From Bemisia tabaci (lineage: Eukaryota; Arthropoda; Insecta; Hemiptera; Aleyrodidae), in the NCBI RefSeq assembly GCF_918797505.1, contig NC_092798.1, forward strand, positions 10,057,501 to 10,121,500: 64,000 bases of DNA, written 5' to 3'. This document shows positions 1 to 10,330 of this stretch, in pieces (within the stretch, counting starts at the first letter, position 1; the number at the start of each line of letters is the position of its first letter). A model generated the notes under the pieces. That model had not been told where the DNA came from. It did no database searches and saw nothing but the letters and a program-made list of their open reading frames with translations. The translations under genes were made by a program, and so were the position numbers.

Positions 1-74
1 CTTCGCCCGAGATTCCGCGCCGGCACGGGTGACTCATCCGTGATTTTATCACATGTCCTTGGTTTTTGCCAGAG

Positions 75-145
75 TACCAGTAGGCGAGAATGGACAAGTC
101 GAAGTATGGAGCTCTTAAGTCCAAAAGGGTGGCCAATCTTCTTAC
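75..145 (+). repeat. family T end fragment
   Basis: The phrase around TATGGAGCTCTTAAG, followed by an AAAGGG...CCAA stretch, matches the left end of the fuller element at 48130-48472 and pieces at 10448-10522 and 42008-42090. Only the end is present here. No coding capacity is visible. Confidence 0.5.
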
Positions 146-147
146 AT

Positions 148-215
148 CAGGGTGTCTACCGTCATTAAAAACCGGAAAATATCATGACAATTGGTCATAG
201 ATCAGGAAATTTTAA
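148..215 (+). repeat. family N fragment (GGTGTCTA end)
   Basis: It begins CAGGGTGTCTACCG and continues into a TCATAGATCAGGAAA stretch. This resembles the tandem N copies at 43506-43822, whose far ends read TAGACACCC. The far end is missing here. Confidence 0.45.
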
Positions 216-283
216 ACGCGTAAAGTGTTTTTCAACTACATGCAGTTTCGTATATGTACATGTGAAACATGTTATTCAATTCG

Positions 284-412
284 TCGCCTACCTGACATAA
301 AGGCCTAAGTACACTCTGCAATGAACCCTGTCTTCCATACAATTCAATGCTTTTTCGGACTCATCTCAATAAGTAGTTATGCCCAAATGTCAGCCAAGCG
401 ACGAATTTATCC
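284..412. repeat. family U copy 1
   Basis: The segment starts CGTCGCCTACCTGAC and ends GTCAGCCAAGCGACG, a short imperfect inverted repeat. Its interior (CTGCAATGAA, GTAGTTATGCC) recurs in the same order at 52768-52866. This suggests an old dispersed repeat. Confidence 0.45.
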
Positions 413-508
413 AATACGTTGGTTGAAATCAAAAGAATGTCACTTTAGTCCAGTCATCATTAGGTAAATTCAAACGTTGAATTTCAAAATTAACTTTCAT
501 ACTGTAAT

Positions 509-763
509 GCCATGCCAAAGAAAAATTCAGTATGAACATTTGAGAGCTGCCAAATTTCCAGGATACAAAATGTAGTTTCGAAGAAAGTTAGTTATGCTTA
601 TTTTTCCCCGAAATTTTCGCATATTATATTGTAAATTGCAAAGCAAATTGTCCGAAAAATTTCAAGTAAAATATTCACAATTTTCCGGTAAATTCGTTCT
701 TTATTAAAGGAAATATGGCACCGTCTAAAGGCTCATACGGCGTTATTCTTCAGCACGGCAGAG
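509..763. repeat. family A element, full length (about 255 bp)
   Basis: The right end reads GGCTCATACGGCGT then CTTCAGCACGGCAG. The left end is the degenerate inverse (AGTATGAAC, GCCAAATTTCC). The size agrees with the clean copies at 25559-25811 and 59533-59786. It is a non-coding inverted-repeat element. Confidence 0.65.
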
Positions 764-899
764 CAGGGTATCAAGATATCGTTGCGGGGTCTCTGAAATA
801 TGTTATCTCTGACTGTTTTGCGAGCACTGTTGCAACCGGGTCTCGCTCGGGGCCCGGGGGTCCGGCGGTGGTCCCTGGTCCATCATTACGTCGCTGCTC

Positions 900-995
900 C
901 GACTAGAGGGCGTATCTCAATCCCTACACGAGCCCCAGAAAGCACACAATATACGCAGAAAAGGGTCCACGCGGAAATCAAGATACACCCTTACA
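900..995. repeat. family Y copy 1
   Basis: Ends AGAGGGCGTATCTC and AAGATACACCCT are imperfect inverted repeats. A second copy with the same order of motifs (GAGGGCGTATCTC, CACGCGGAAAT) lies at 11870-11960. Short palindromic repeat of unknown class. Confidence 0.45.
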
Positions 996-1075
996 TCGGA
1001 GGATCGACGATTAGAGACGAACCGATTTGCCGTTTCCGTCGTACCCGGGTCCAGGGCCCGAGCGGAGTCGCATTC

Positions 1076-1803
1076 TGCCGTGCTGGGGAAGAACGCCGTA
1101 TGAACATTCAAATGTTGCCAAATTTCCTTCGATAAAATGTTTATTTTTGAGGAAAATTATGAATATTTTTCCTTGAACTGTTCAGACGTTTTAGATCAAA
1201 TTACCAACAAACAAAATTATCTGAGAAATGAAGATGTTGCATGTGTAAGAATTTTGCAATTTGACTGTTGATTCTTGCGTAAAAGTTCGCGAGAAAAACA
1301 ATGATGCCACTGGTTTTCTCTGAAATCAACTCCCAAGCTCAAAAAAAGCTCTCGAGTTGAGGCCAAAATGGAGGGGATATCCCCACGCTATCCTGAGAGT
1401 CCACCTCTACATCAAAAGAACAAACTCTCCATGCAAAGATAGGGAGCAAATACATTAGCAGTGATGCCGTGTTTTCAGTTTTAGAGTCCCCAAATGAAGT
1501 GGCAGCCTTCTCAATGTATTTGCTCCCTATCTTTGCATATAGAGTTTGTCTTGATGTAGAGGTGGACTCTCAGGATAGCGTGGGATATCCCCTCCATTTT
1601 GGCCTCAACTTGAGAGCTTCTTTTGAGATTGGGAGTTAATGTCAGGAAAAACCAGTGGCTCCATCGTGTTTCTCGCGAACTTTTACATAAGAATCAGTAG
1701 TCAAATCGCAAATTCCTCACACATGCAACATCTCCATTAGTGATTTGCCTGGGGAAATTTGGCAACGCCTGAAGGCTCATACGGCGTTTTTGCTCAGGAC
1801 GGG
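1076..1803. mobile_element. family A element interrupted by a foldback
   Basis: The left end (CTGCCGTGCTGGGGAAGAAC, then CCAAATTTCCTTCG) and right end (GGAAATTTGGCAACGCC, then CATACGGCGTTTTT) are inverted. Intact family A copies are about 254 bp. This one is about 728 bp because a long foldback (1224-1739) has been inserted. What remains outside the foldback is about 210 bp, close to a normal A element. Confidence 0.65.
1224..1739. mobile_element. foldback element with about 230-bp inverted arms
   Basis: The left arm (about 1224-1462) and right arm (about 1513-1739) are near-perfect reverse complements around a loop of about 50 bp. Matching landmarks include GATGTTGCATGTGT with ACACATGCAACATC, and CCACGCTATCCTGAGAG with CTCTCAGGATAGCGTGG. 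No open frame is shared by the arms. An RNA read through it would form a long double-stranded stem. Confidence 0.8.
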
Positions 1804-1856
1804 AGCATTCCGGACGGCGATTCCGATTCCGGGGCGGGGACCGGGGTGCCGGATCG

Positions 1857-1925
1857 ATCGGATTCCACCCGCGTCGATCGGATTCCACCCGGGTGGAGGG
1901 CGATTCCGCCGATTCCACCCGGGTC
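1857..1925. repeat. short GC-rich tandem repeat
   Basis: GATTCCACCC recurs at 1861, 1881 and 1911, embedded in GATCGGATTCCACCC-type units of about 20-30 bp. The region up to about 2100 is GC-rich and open in several frames. I treat this as composition rather than coding. Confidence 0.6.
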
Positions 1926-2156
1926 TATCCATTGCGGAATCCTCGGCGGTATGTCGGGAGGTGTCGGCGCTCGACAGGCGGGTGCTCGCGGGGTCGCCGG
2001 AGGAATCCGCTGTGCAGTTCATTATCGGGGACAATGATGTTAACACGCTGTCCGGAGCGCTGGAACTCCGGGTGAGCGAGTTGGGCTGTCGGTGACGTGA
2101 GGAAGGTCGCGAGGGTCAAGGATCATCGGGAAAGTTGGGGGGAATTATACCGCGTA

Positions 2157-2541
2157 CAGTTAAAAATATATTTGTTCACGACCAATTTGCCTCAGACACA
2201 AGTTGCTTCATCGTATGGTCCACTAACTATCAACCACACTGGAAAAAAAACACATCGGATCTTGAGTGCAGACTCTTGAGAACATTGACAAGAAAAAATA
2301 CTCTTGATTCAATCAGATTTTTGCTTAAATCTAAAGGAAATCCGCTCAAATTAAGAGGCTTGGTTCTTGATTTAAGCAAAATCCTATTGAATCAAGAGTA
2401 TTTTTTCTTGTCGATGTTTTTAAGAGTCTGGACTCTAAATCCAATGTGTTTTTTTTCCAGTGCAGTTAAACATATCTTTGTTCACGATTAATTTGCCTTG
2501 GACACAAGTTGTTTCATCGTATGATCAACTAACTATCAACC
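2157..2541. repeat. 79-bp direct repeat flanking a family B element
   Basis: Segment 2157-2235 and segment 2463-2541 share the same order: CAGTTAAA, TTTGTTCACGA, AATTTGCCT, ACACAAGTTG, TTTCATCGTATG and CTAACTATCAACC. The family B element at 2237-2462 fills the interval exactly. The repeat is far longer than a normal transposon target duplication. Confidence 0.8.
2237..2462. mobile_element. family B MITE copy 1
   Basis: The ends CACTGGAAAAAAAACACAT and GTGTTTTTTTTCCAGTG are inverted. The inner arms (CAGACTCTTGAGAACATTGA and the inverse) extend the stem almost to the centre, giving about 226 bp of hairpin-forming DNA. Further copies lie at 18901, 36259, 38702, 55187 and 56166. No coding sequence. 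Confidence 0.8.
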
Positions 2542-2543
2542 GC

Positions 2544-2843
2544 GGTGTCTAGCATCAGCGTTTTCCCGATTCCATCAGGATTCGAAGAAAAATTGGTCGT
2601 AAAATCAGGATTTGAGAAAAGTCGGCCGTCCGATCGGATTTTATTATCGAGCTATTTTTTATTTAATTATAGAGTTCTGCTTTCGCATACGCTTATGCGG
2701 AAATTTTAATTTTTCTCCGCCAAAAACTAGGATTTGACCAAGATATGGAAAAATTATGAATCAGGATTCAGCGGTCAAAAATCAGGAAAAATCAGGATTT
2801 CCCAACATGAAAAAAAAACAAAAAAAAAACCTAGACATTCTGT
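2544..2843. mobile_element. family N element, long form
   Basis: It starts GGTGTCTAGCATCAG and ends CCTAGACATTCTG. The interior is rich in TCAGGATTT and contains GTCGGCCGTCCGATCGGA, which recurs in the copies at 17448-17705 and 51618-51870. It is a TIR element with GGGTGTCTA ends. Confidence 0.65.
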
Positions 2844-2955
2844 CAAATCAACCAAAAAGACTTAATTCATCGATCTTTTTGGTAAAATCGGCTGAAACCG
2901 TAGGTTTCCCTTGAGGTAGATAGGGTTAAAAAAGTATCCTTTTGAGCTAAGTAAC
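2844..2955. repeat. family Z copy 1
   Basis: TCAAATCAACCAAAA(A/G)GACTT and an ACCGTAGGT stretch, then GTATCCT, recur in the same order at 19228-19350. Old dispersed repeat, otherwise unclassified. Confidence 0.4.
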
Positions 2956-2999
2956 TAAATCTGAGTAAAACGCCCTTAACGTATTGTTCGTCCTCGAAA

Positions 3000-3520
3000 G
3001 TTAGCACTCGACGCAATTAAATATCGTTAAAAGTAATTCGAGACGTCGTAGAACGGACGCCACATGGGGCATAAACCGCTTTTCCAGCGCATCGCGTATC
3101 GTCGTTCCCGGAAAAATCCCGCGGAAATTCTCGCCTCGACCGTCGCAAATCTCTCGCGTCGCGACGGTCGTTCTCAGACCCTGATTTCGGATCAGAGCGA
3201 GGCGAACGAAGTTAAGCTCTCGCCTGTAAAAGTTCCGAAGCATCGGCACGATCATATCAAACGCGGGAAATCGACACTCACTCCGACATTATCATCATCC
3301 CTCTCCCCCGTTAAATTGCAGGAGCCGCGCCGGAGAGCCGCGTTTTCTTTGCCCTTTCCGTTCCGTCCCTACCCCAAGCTTTTTATTCGTGGGAACCCCC
3401 CTCCCCCACCCTCCGTCGATCGCGGTGATCGGCGGCAGTGGTAGTCTCTTCATTTCCTCCACTCGCCCGCTCTTCGCGACGTTTGACGTTTTTCTTATCT
3501 TGTCCCCGTCATCGCGTCGC
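3000..3520. other. moderately GC-rich unique stretch
   Basis: CpG-rich sequence with short overlapping open frames on both strands and no splice-bounded exon or recognisable protein. It holds no repeat seen elsewhere in the window. It could be old unique intronic or regulatory DNA. Confidence 0.3.
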
Positions 3521-3611
3521 AGCCACTTTTCCGAAAATGAAGTATATTTTGCAATGAAGAGCCACAATTTTGATTTCTACCGATGTAGTAAACCCGAAAA
3601 TTTCGGGGGAA

Positions 3612-3740
3612 ATGTAGGGTGTCTGGTCTGCAGTCTGTAAAAACGGGACAGCAGGTGTATAGGTATATCATAAAATTTGATGACATCAGGAAAAATCAGG
3701 AAAATCGAGTCATGGATCAGGATGTAAATAATTTCCGACC
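3612..3740 (+). repeat. family N fragment
   Basis: GGTGTCTGGTCTGCAG is followed by AAATTTGATGACATCAGG, AAAATCAGG and GTCATGGATCAGGA, the same series as in the N copies at 43506-43822. The right terminus is unclear. Confidence 0.4.
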
Positions 3741-4286
3741 TCCGTAGTATAAGGAAAAGCAAAATCGCCTGCAATTGTTTATGTATGCAACATGGACTTC
3801 CCTCGAGCACGAATAGTTGCATCCAGGCGTTTTTAATCAGACAGAGCAATTTTCTCCCTCTAGGATGACGAATTTTGTTACGTCCTCGCATTTGAGCGTT
3901 TTTATCACAAGAAATCAATCACATTCGAATGATGCAGTGAGTCAGTTTGTGTAATAAAAACGCTGAAATGGGGGGACGTTGAAAAAAAATTGTCATCTCA
4001 GCACGTGAAGCCAAAGACGCAAATTTAAATTTCATTCGTTTATTTTCATGAAATTTCAACGATTTTTCAGGGCTGTGTAGTGCCTATCAGCCCGAAAAAA
4101 TTATCTGAGAATTCGATTAGAAACTGAAAAATTTGACACGATTTCACTGTTTCTATGCGTTTCATCGCATACTGAGTCCATCGCTGAAGTATTAAATATT
4201 TTCATATAATTTTTCGCCTCTACGTAGATCCTCCCTAGGATAGGAGCTGTTAAAGATTACGACCCTCAGTCGGGTGCGAGTCAGCT
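3741..4286. other. no feature recognised
   Basis: AT-rich unique sequence with several poly(A/T) runs. The short open frames on the - strand show no recognisable protein and no coding-like composition. Confidence 0.4.
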
Positions 4287-4352
4287 AGGCAACTAAATCA
4301 ACTGCGGGACAAACCGTAAAGTATCAGATGAAAATGAAGGCGCTCCTAAGGG
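4287..4352 (+). repeat. dispersed repeat shared with 34928-34993
   Basis: GGCAACTAAATCAACTGC, GAGTATCA-type sequence and GAAGGCGCTC occur here and at 34928-34993 in the same order. Just upstream, CTAGGATAGGAGCTG resembles CTAAGGATAGGACCTG near 51935. Class unknown. Confidence 0.45.
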
Positions 4353-4419
4353 GAAAATCTCTGAGTTTTTCGTGGGACATCCGGCATCGCGGCTTCGACG
4401 GGGTCCAATCAGTAAAAAA

Positions 4420-5010
4420 GTCGCCCGTTCCGGCGACTCAAATTGAACAATCGAACCCGGATCGGGCTCGGGGCGGGGGTGGAGGGTGGGGGGCGTCCCC
4501 GGAACAGGGCAAACACCGCCGCCACCGTCAAGTATTTAATCTTGACCCCCGCGCGACCCCCCGACCCTTCCGGGGGGCTTTCCGCGCCCCAGCTTTTCAC
4601 CCCCGCCCCCCGCCTCCGCCCGCGCGCACTTCATCAGGCGTTTCCTTTTTTCCCGCGCCCGCGGCGTCGAGGCGGCTCTTCCTCGCTCTTTGAGCTTTAA
4701 TTATCTCGGCCTGCCCTCCGTATTTTTGCCAGATCGTGCCGAAAATCGGTAGTTTTCCATATGGGATATGCGGATTTTAGGGTGCAACCTGGCAACTTTG
4801 ACCTGCCCTCCGGCCCCGACGCGTCGGGCTTTCGATCGGGGGCGCCAATCACTTCACACTTCGCGCGGGCGCCCGGCGTAAACCGCGTATGTCGAGCGTG
4901 GTCCCGCGTTGGAGTTGCGCGGTTTTGGCGTTAGCGGGGGTGAGTCTTCACCCCGCCCGGGGTGCGTTCGGGTTGAAGGGCCCTCGCGACCTCCGCCGCG
5001 CCGAGTGCAA
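4420..5010. other. GC-rich island
   Basis: A strong, sharply bounded rise in G+C with CpG retained and C/G runs such as GGCGGGGGTGGAGGGTGGGG. Open frames here result from few stop codons. Near 4730-4800 the pair TTGCCAG/CTGGCAA forms a short inverted repeat, similar to one at 15852-15945. Possible regulatory island, no gene seen. Confidence 0.45.
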
Positions 5011-5200
5011 GCAAATTCGCTCGCTGTTGCCGAATTTGTGCAAAAAACTTATTAGAGAACTAAAAAACAGAAGAAACCCGAAATAATCTATTAATTTTGG
5101 TTGAATTCACAGAACTTAAGAAAAATTTAAGAGGGAAACGTCGATCATAGCGATCTAAGTTCACCGGTCGCGATGGACTTAAAAGAGCCTAAAAAGTCTT

Positions 5201-5358
5201 CGGGCTGATTATGGAAATTGATAGACAAAGTGACAGATAAAGAAGACAGTGGGGAAACGGAGTGAGCTTATTGGTTATGAACCTGGTGGTTGTTATAGAT
5301 TATATCACTTTGTTCTCTTTCACGTCGTTTCGTCTATCACTTTGCAATAATCGGCTCA
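5201..5358. mobile_element. family H element, short form
   Basis: The left end CGGGCTGATTATGGAAATTG(ATAGACAAAG) is inverted at the right as TTGCAATAATCGGCTC. The interior carries AAGAAGACAGTGGGGAAACGG and CCTATTGG-like pieces shared with copies at 7229, 13100, 26757 and 47067. This copy is about 158 bp, shorter than the 250-275-bp copies. Confidence 0.6.
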
Positions 5359-5768
5359 TGCATACCCAAAAATGATGTAAACGCCTGAGAGCGGCTACCC
5401 AATCTTTCCGACCTTCAATGTATTGATTGCAGTGCAAAAATTCGTGAAAGCTGGCAGCGCTGTATTGCGGTTGCTAATTCAGTGATTTATATAATTAATT
5501 AATAAAGTAATAAATTAATTAAATAAACGTATCAAAATGGTGAGTTTTGTTCCGTATCACGAAGCATCAAGTGTGTGACGAGTTATTAAGAGAGTTCCAA
5601 CGACCTTCGTTGAGATCAGCGTTGATTATGGAATTTGGCCGGGTAATGATGTGCGTTTGATAAGAGAATGTCAATACTCACATGAGGATTGAGGCTGTAT
5701 GTGGCTTGAGCGTTTGACTTGATTCAAAATTGAATGTAAATAATTGTTATATTTTCTGTTGCGTTTCG

Positions 5769-5806
5769 ACTAATTAGTTTGTATTTCTTTCTGTTTTAGG
5801 TAAGTA
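5769..5806 (+). promoter_or_regulatory. candidate recursive splice site (ratchet point) 1
   Basis: CTAAT branch-like motif (5770-5774), a T-rich tract, then TTTCTGTTTTAG ending at 5799, followed at once by GTAAGT. The acceptor and a consensus donor are fused with no exon between them. In insects such zero-length exons let a long intron be removed in steps. The next similar sites are at 20094, 35180 and 52222 on the same strand. Not proven without RNA data. Confidence 0.6.
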
Positions 5807-6042
5807 ATCCTGATCGGAACTATACCCTGTCAAACATCTGCTGGTACACGTAAAGTTGAAGACATCTTTTTTTCTCATCAAATTATTTGCATCTTGTTCA
5901 TGTGAAGCGTGGGAACTTTACGAAAGTTTGATTCAGACAGTGGGGAGCATGATGAGACGTCTAATATGAGCCATGCCCATCCCCCAAAGTCTCTTAATTT
6001 CTGCAACGAGACGGTATAAAAGATTTTGGCCTAATCAGTTGA

Positions 6043-6299
6043 AAGTCTGGATAGAGACGTCCTGTATGATCAGGTATCACATTTTGTGCCGAATTTCTTC
6101 GATAAAAACCGAATTTACCGGGGAAATTGTCAATATTTTCCTCCAAAATTTTCAGACAATTTCGTACGCAATTTAATGTAAAATATCTGAAAATTTCGAG
6201 AAAAAGTATGCTTAAATTGCATCAAAAATACACGTTTAATCAAGGGAAATTCGGCAACTCTCGAATGTTCATACGGCGTTTTTCCTTAGCACGGCAGTA
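6043..6299. repeat. family A element
   Basis: The right end AATTCGGCAACTCTCGAATG, CATACGGCGTTTTTCC and TTAGCACGGCAG is a good family A terminus. The left end is degenerate (CCTGTATGATCAGGT, GCCGAATTTCTTCG). Length about 257 bp agrees with the family. Confidence 0.65.
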
Positions 6300-6800
6300 C
6301 TACCAATAAGGTTGTGTACGACTCAAATTCGAGTTACCCGAGCCGAAACAATCCAACGCTTCTTCTCACTGCATCAGGTAGATTCCAGCGGATTCTCGGA
6401 GAGGTTTTAAAATATCGGTAGGCTTTCCTCGCGAAATTAATATTTCCGAGTGAAACAGGCTCTAAGCCCTGAAAATACGATCAGCGCTTTCGATCTAATA
6501 GAAAAGCACCCGATTTTTTCCTTATTTACATCATCTCCCGGTTCAGCCAGTGACACGCGTATGAGCCAGCACTGCATAAAAAAAGGATTCACACCAGGTC
6601 GCTCATTACTGAAACGACACCTCCACCATTCTATCCCCTATACAGATACGTGGTTTCAACAAGGCAGTTGGTTTTATTCGAAGCCGCCGCGATGGGCGTA
6701 TATTCTCGCGAACGTGGAAAATCCTCCGACTATTTATTTATTTTCCGCATTAGCGTTTCGCTATTCCATTCGACGCGCTGCAGGCCCCGGCCCGAAGTGC
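6300..6800. other. no feature recognised
   Basis: Unique sequence with a 145-codon open frame on + (6450-6887). Its last third runs into repeat G, and its composition and predicted protein match nothing I know. Judged non-coding. Confidence 0.35.
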
Positions 6801-6929
6801 AGTATCGATATTTCCCCATTTGAAGCTATAGTAAAGAATCGATTATTCAGGTATACACAGTTTATCGATCCTTTTGCATATGTTTAAATGGCGGATCGGT
6901 CGATTTATCGCAAAGCGCGCCACGCCACT
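6801..6929. repeat. family G copy 1
   Basis: The segment GTATCGATATTTCCCC, TTGAAGCTATAGTAAAG, ATCGATCCTTTTGC, then TTTATCGCAAAGCGCGCCA is shared with 53418-53573 and, more loosely, 53791-53942. Its two halves (GAATCGATTAT and ATCGATCC) are inverted. Confidence 0.6.
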
Positions 6930-7228
6930 GCCCGAGTGTTTAACGAGGACTCAGCCGGGGCGAGGCGGGGTGTATGGACAGGATCGACAGATTCTTAAAT
7001 ATGGAGAAAAATCCGCGATTTTATTTTTATTCCTTTCTTTCACACTCGCTCACTCGTTCGCTATGATATAGGTGCCGTCGCTAAAAGCGCTCAATGAGGG
7101 ATACAGGCCCCGGGTTTTAAGACGATGTATAGGCGTTATGGTCAGGATTGAAACTAATGGAACGCTCCGGCGCACTCGAGTACTCGTATAGGGAGAGTAT
7201 GGACATTGGAGAGTCTATTTCACTGGTC

Positions 7229-7487
7229 TATTATATTGCTGAACTCTTACAGACAAAGAAGAAAAAGGGGAAATGAATTGATCCTGTCGGTTGGAACGGG
7301 TGATTGCTATGGACTAAGAGAGAAGTTGATGAATTAACAATAGGATCTCTCGTGAGTGACCGCTAGTTAGTCTATTACTCACGTATTTTGTTCATCTCAA
7401 CCTTTCGTTTCGACCAATAGGATCGCAATATGTCCTCTTTGTGCATAACTTTGTCTATCAATTTCAGTAATCAGCTCGCTGACTGGC
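7229..7487. mobile_element. family H element
   Basis: The inner arms GATCCTGTCGGTTGGAACGG and CGTTTCGACCAATAGGATCG are inverted, and the right end reads TTTGTCTATCAATTTCAG then TAATCAGCTCGC. The outer left end is decayed (ATTGCTGAACTCTTACAGAC). Length about 259 bp. Confidence 0.6.
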
Positions 7488-9112
7488 TCAGCATTTAAGG
7501 CTCCCTGTGGCTGTCAAGGATAGTGGCATTCAGCCAGACATTTTTTAGAGGCGGGGCGGGGCACGCTGAAAAGTTGCTCAAGGAGGATTTGAGGGTGGTT
7601 TTTAGGTAGAAAACTCCTGAAAATCACGAAAAATGTGGTTTTTTGGGACAATTTTCCAGTCAAAGGAAATGTAGACCCCTTGTATCTCATTTTGGCTACA
7701 CTACTGATCAGGGACATACGATATGGGCGATGTTGCGAGCAAGAGACTTTACATTATCTATAATGAGGGATTTTGAGAACAAAGGTAAATGCAGTTTTTG
7801 AAAATTCGCGAAATACACGCTGAAAGTTTCAAAATTAAATGGAACACCTTGACGCAAATTCAAACGAAGTTCGAAGTTCAAAATCGCTTTCAGATTCTTA
7901 AAAATTGGATTTTAGTAGTGAATCTGTGACAGAATGTGTTTTAAGAAAAAAGTTTAGTCGAAATCGTAAATTTCTCCATTTTTTTCAAAAACTGCACTCG
8001 TGCGCCTTGCTCCTCGCGCCCCGCAATCATGGTTTATTTTCCTCATATCCGTGAATATTACGTAAATGAGATGCTCAGTAAAGTCAGTGAGAAGTGAGAA
8101 TTTTGAAATTTCACAAAACTCGTCATCCTAACTCACGGAATTTTGAATTTACCTGCAAAGAGGCGGCGACCTATCGAGTAACGCAACCGTGCTCCGCAGC
8201 GCTCAAATCCTCGACCGCACTGAAAGCAGCGCACGCACAAAGCCAGTTTTAAAGTTCTCAGGGACCTTAATAAGCCAGGATTTAACTCCGGACCGTTTGT
8301 GTCAGGCAGACAAATAACCGGACCAGATATGAGGTTCCTCTCCGCCGTAGCGTCACAGCAAACGTATAATCTTCTCATGGTGAAGCTCCTTCACGGCGCA
8401 TCGTATAACGTAACGACGTACTTATGAGTTCCGTAAAAAATTACGGCGAGAGAAGGGTCAAGAAAATGCAGGAACGCGTTTTCCGAACACCGTTTGGTGG
8501 CATTCCGGCGGACAAGAAACTTCGGAGCGCGAAAGAAAGTACGATAGTTTTCGAGAGAAAGACATTTTCGGGTCATGATGGAAATGATTCTTGTTTAACC
8601 GTCCCCTCTCTTAAGGTTGACGATGAACCAAATTTTTTGGCTCCAAATATGATGTCTCCGTGTTGAGATACCAGGGACCTAAATACAGAAAGAAGTACGT
8701 GTGTTCAGCTGTAATTTTGCGCGTACTGCTCACTATCATTTTCGCTCACCCGTTCGTCTTTTGTGCTCCAAAGGCTCGTGAAACAGTTTAACCCTCTGTG
8801 GCATGAATTAATTTTGCATCTTAGATCCACACTAATCTACCTACTTTGTAACTTGCGAAAAAAGCATAGGGTCCCAAATTATTTTTCAAAATTTAAAACT
8901 TTTGTGAATCAGTTTATTCAAAAGAAGAAAAAACTGATGAAAATTTGCAAAATCATGCTAGGTATAAAGGAAAGATTCAATTTTTAAAATCTCCACAAAT
9001 ACGTTGTTATGAATTCGTAAAGTTATGCCATAGAGCCTTAAAGGAAAAAGAAGAAAAAAACACAATATGGACATGAGCCAATTTTTACTGGTAAAAAACG
9101 TACTTCGGGGTC
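7488..9112. other. mostly unique AT-rich sequence
   Basis: No gene or recognisable repeat was found. Short frames at 8133-8378 (-) and 8424-8666 (+) overlap and give no known protein. The stretch 8840-8960 is rich in AAAA/TTTT and gives only low-complexity translations. Confidence 0.4.
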
Positions 9113-9262
9113 GTCCCTTAAGTACGTAACCCACTTTTTGGTATTTTTGACTCCTCCCTCCCTCCGTAACGCTTTTGTCTTGTAGGTCTATCATGTACTG
9201 CTTAACAAAAAAATGGCCTAACGCTTTCTTCGATCAGAGAGACCGACAGTGTCACGTAGTAA
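9113..9262. repeat. family W element
   Basis: GGGGTCGTCCCTTAAGTACG at the left and TCACGTAGTAATTT at the right are loosely inverted. The interior CTCCCTCCCTCCGTAACGC and CCTAACGCTTTCTTCGATC echo 49133-49245. Similar ends (ACGTAATTTAGGGRC) occur at 9657-9675 and 49227-49245. Confidence 0.45.
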
Positions 9263-9264
9263 TT

Positions 9265-9524
9265 TGAATCAGTGAGATCGAAATTTCACCAACTCGATTA
9301 CTCGAAAATGCGCAACTTTGATTAAAGGCAGCCAATTTTTACAAAGGTCATAGAATTTAGCGCACCTGTTCCAACTTGGACCTTTAAAATGTCCGTGAGT
9401 GCTTGTCTTTCGGCACCAAAAATCTTTTTCATAGACTAATTTTTTCATTTACTGTGCAATTTTGTGTATGTCTCGATTACTTTCATTTTTCCGAGTCGTG
9501 TGTGTTTTCGTTCTCACTGTTCAT
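9265..9524. mobile_element. family V MITE copy 1
   Basis: The ends GAATCAGTGAGATCGAAA and TTTTCGTTCTCACTGTTC are inverted. The interior is the reverse complement of the V copy at 20961-21223: AAGGTCATAGAATTTAGCGC here against GCGCTAACTTCAATGACCTT there. About 260 bp, non-coding. Confidence 0.7.
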
Positions 9525-9540
9525 TAGGGACTGCCCCTTT

Positions 9541-9790
9541 TTGCGCTATTTCCCGTATCAACCTAAAACGGTCACTTTTACAACCTTAACGTTACTCCGA
9601 CGTTACATTTTACGTTACTACACGTCGGAACCTCGTCGAACGACCCCTGCATGTGTCACGTAATTTAGGGGCGGCCCATTTATGCGCTACTTCCCCTATC
9701 AACCTAAAACGGTCATTTTTACGTTACTTTGACGTCAATTTTTACGTTATTTTGACGTCAATTATTACGTTACTTTCGCGTCGTATCCTT
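9541..9790. repeat. tandem duplication with 23-bp TTACGTTA/GACGTCA repeats
   Basis: TGCGCTA(T/C)TTCCC(G/C)TATC begins at 9542 and 9683, a 141-bp period, each followed by CAACCTAAAACGGTCA. Inside the second unit ACGTTACTTTGACGTCAATT-type units begin at 9721, 9744 and 9767 (23-bp period). GACGTCA is a CRE/ATF-type palindrome, but its presence here may be only repeat structure. Confidence 0.75.
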
Positions 9791-9799
9791 ATCCTGCGA

Positions 9800-10330
9800 C
9801 CCCTGTGCGACCGCGGCGGAGCGAGCCCCGCGCGGCGTCGACCGCTCGCACCGCTGCACCGGACACCCACCTAGTGAATCTGCTATACAATCAACACTAA
9901 TCTTCAAATTTATGTCCTTATTACCGAACGCGATTGGCTGCCCGGTTCGCATAAACCGCGCGCCGTACTCGCAGCGCCATCCTCCGGGAGTTTTTCCCTC
10001 CCCCCACCCCGCACCCGCCCCCTCCCCTCCACCTGCGCACCCCCCCCCCCCCGCGCCCCTCCCGTCGGGCGTTCATCGATCTCGGCTTTTCCGCCGAGGC
10101 CCGCATACCTCTCAATATCTCACCCGCCGTTCGCCCCCCCCCCCCCCCCGCTCACCCACCCATCCCTCCGCGCCAAGGTAATTAGCACGGCCGTATTCAA
10201 AGGCCCCGGTTGGTTGGTGCGCGACTGCCTGGGACCTTTGCGTTTTTCGGGGTCGATGTTTTGATTTACTCCGGCCGAGCCTGCCTGCCTCGGGCATTGT
10301 GTCGCGTCGTGGCGTTTTTGTACGGGTTCG
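9800..10330. other. GC-rich island with long C runs
   Basis: G+C rises abruptly. It contains C13 at 10040-10052 and C16 at 10134-10149. The right part (10170-10330), with GGTAATTAGCACGG and lower simplicity, looks like unique sequence worth a conservation test. Open frames in the island are proline or glycine-rich artefacts. Confidence 0.5.

Noticed and set aside
6450..6887. 145-codon + frame
   Set aside because: Its last third is repeat G and the protein is not recognisable.
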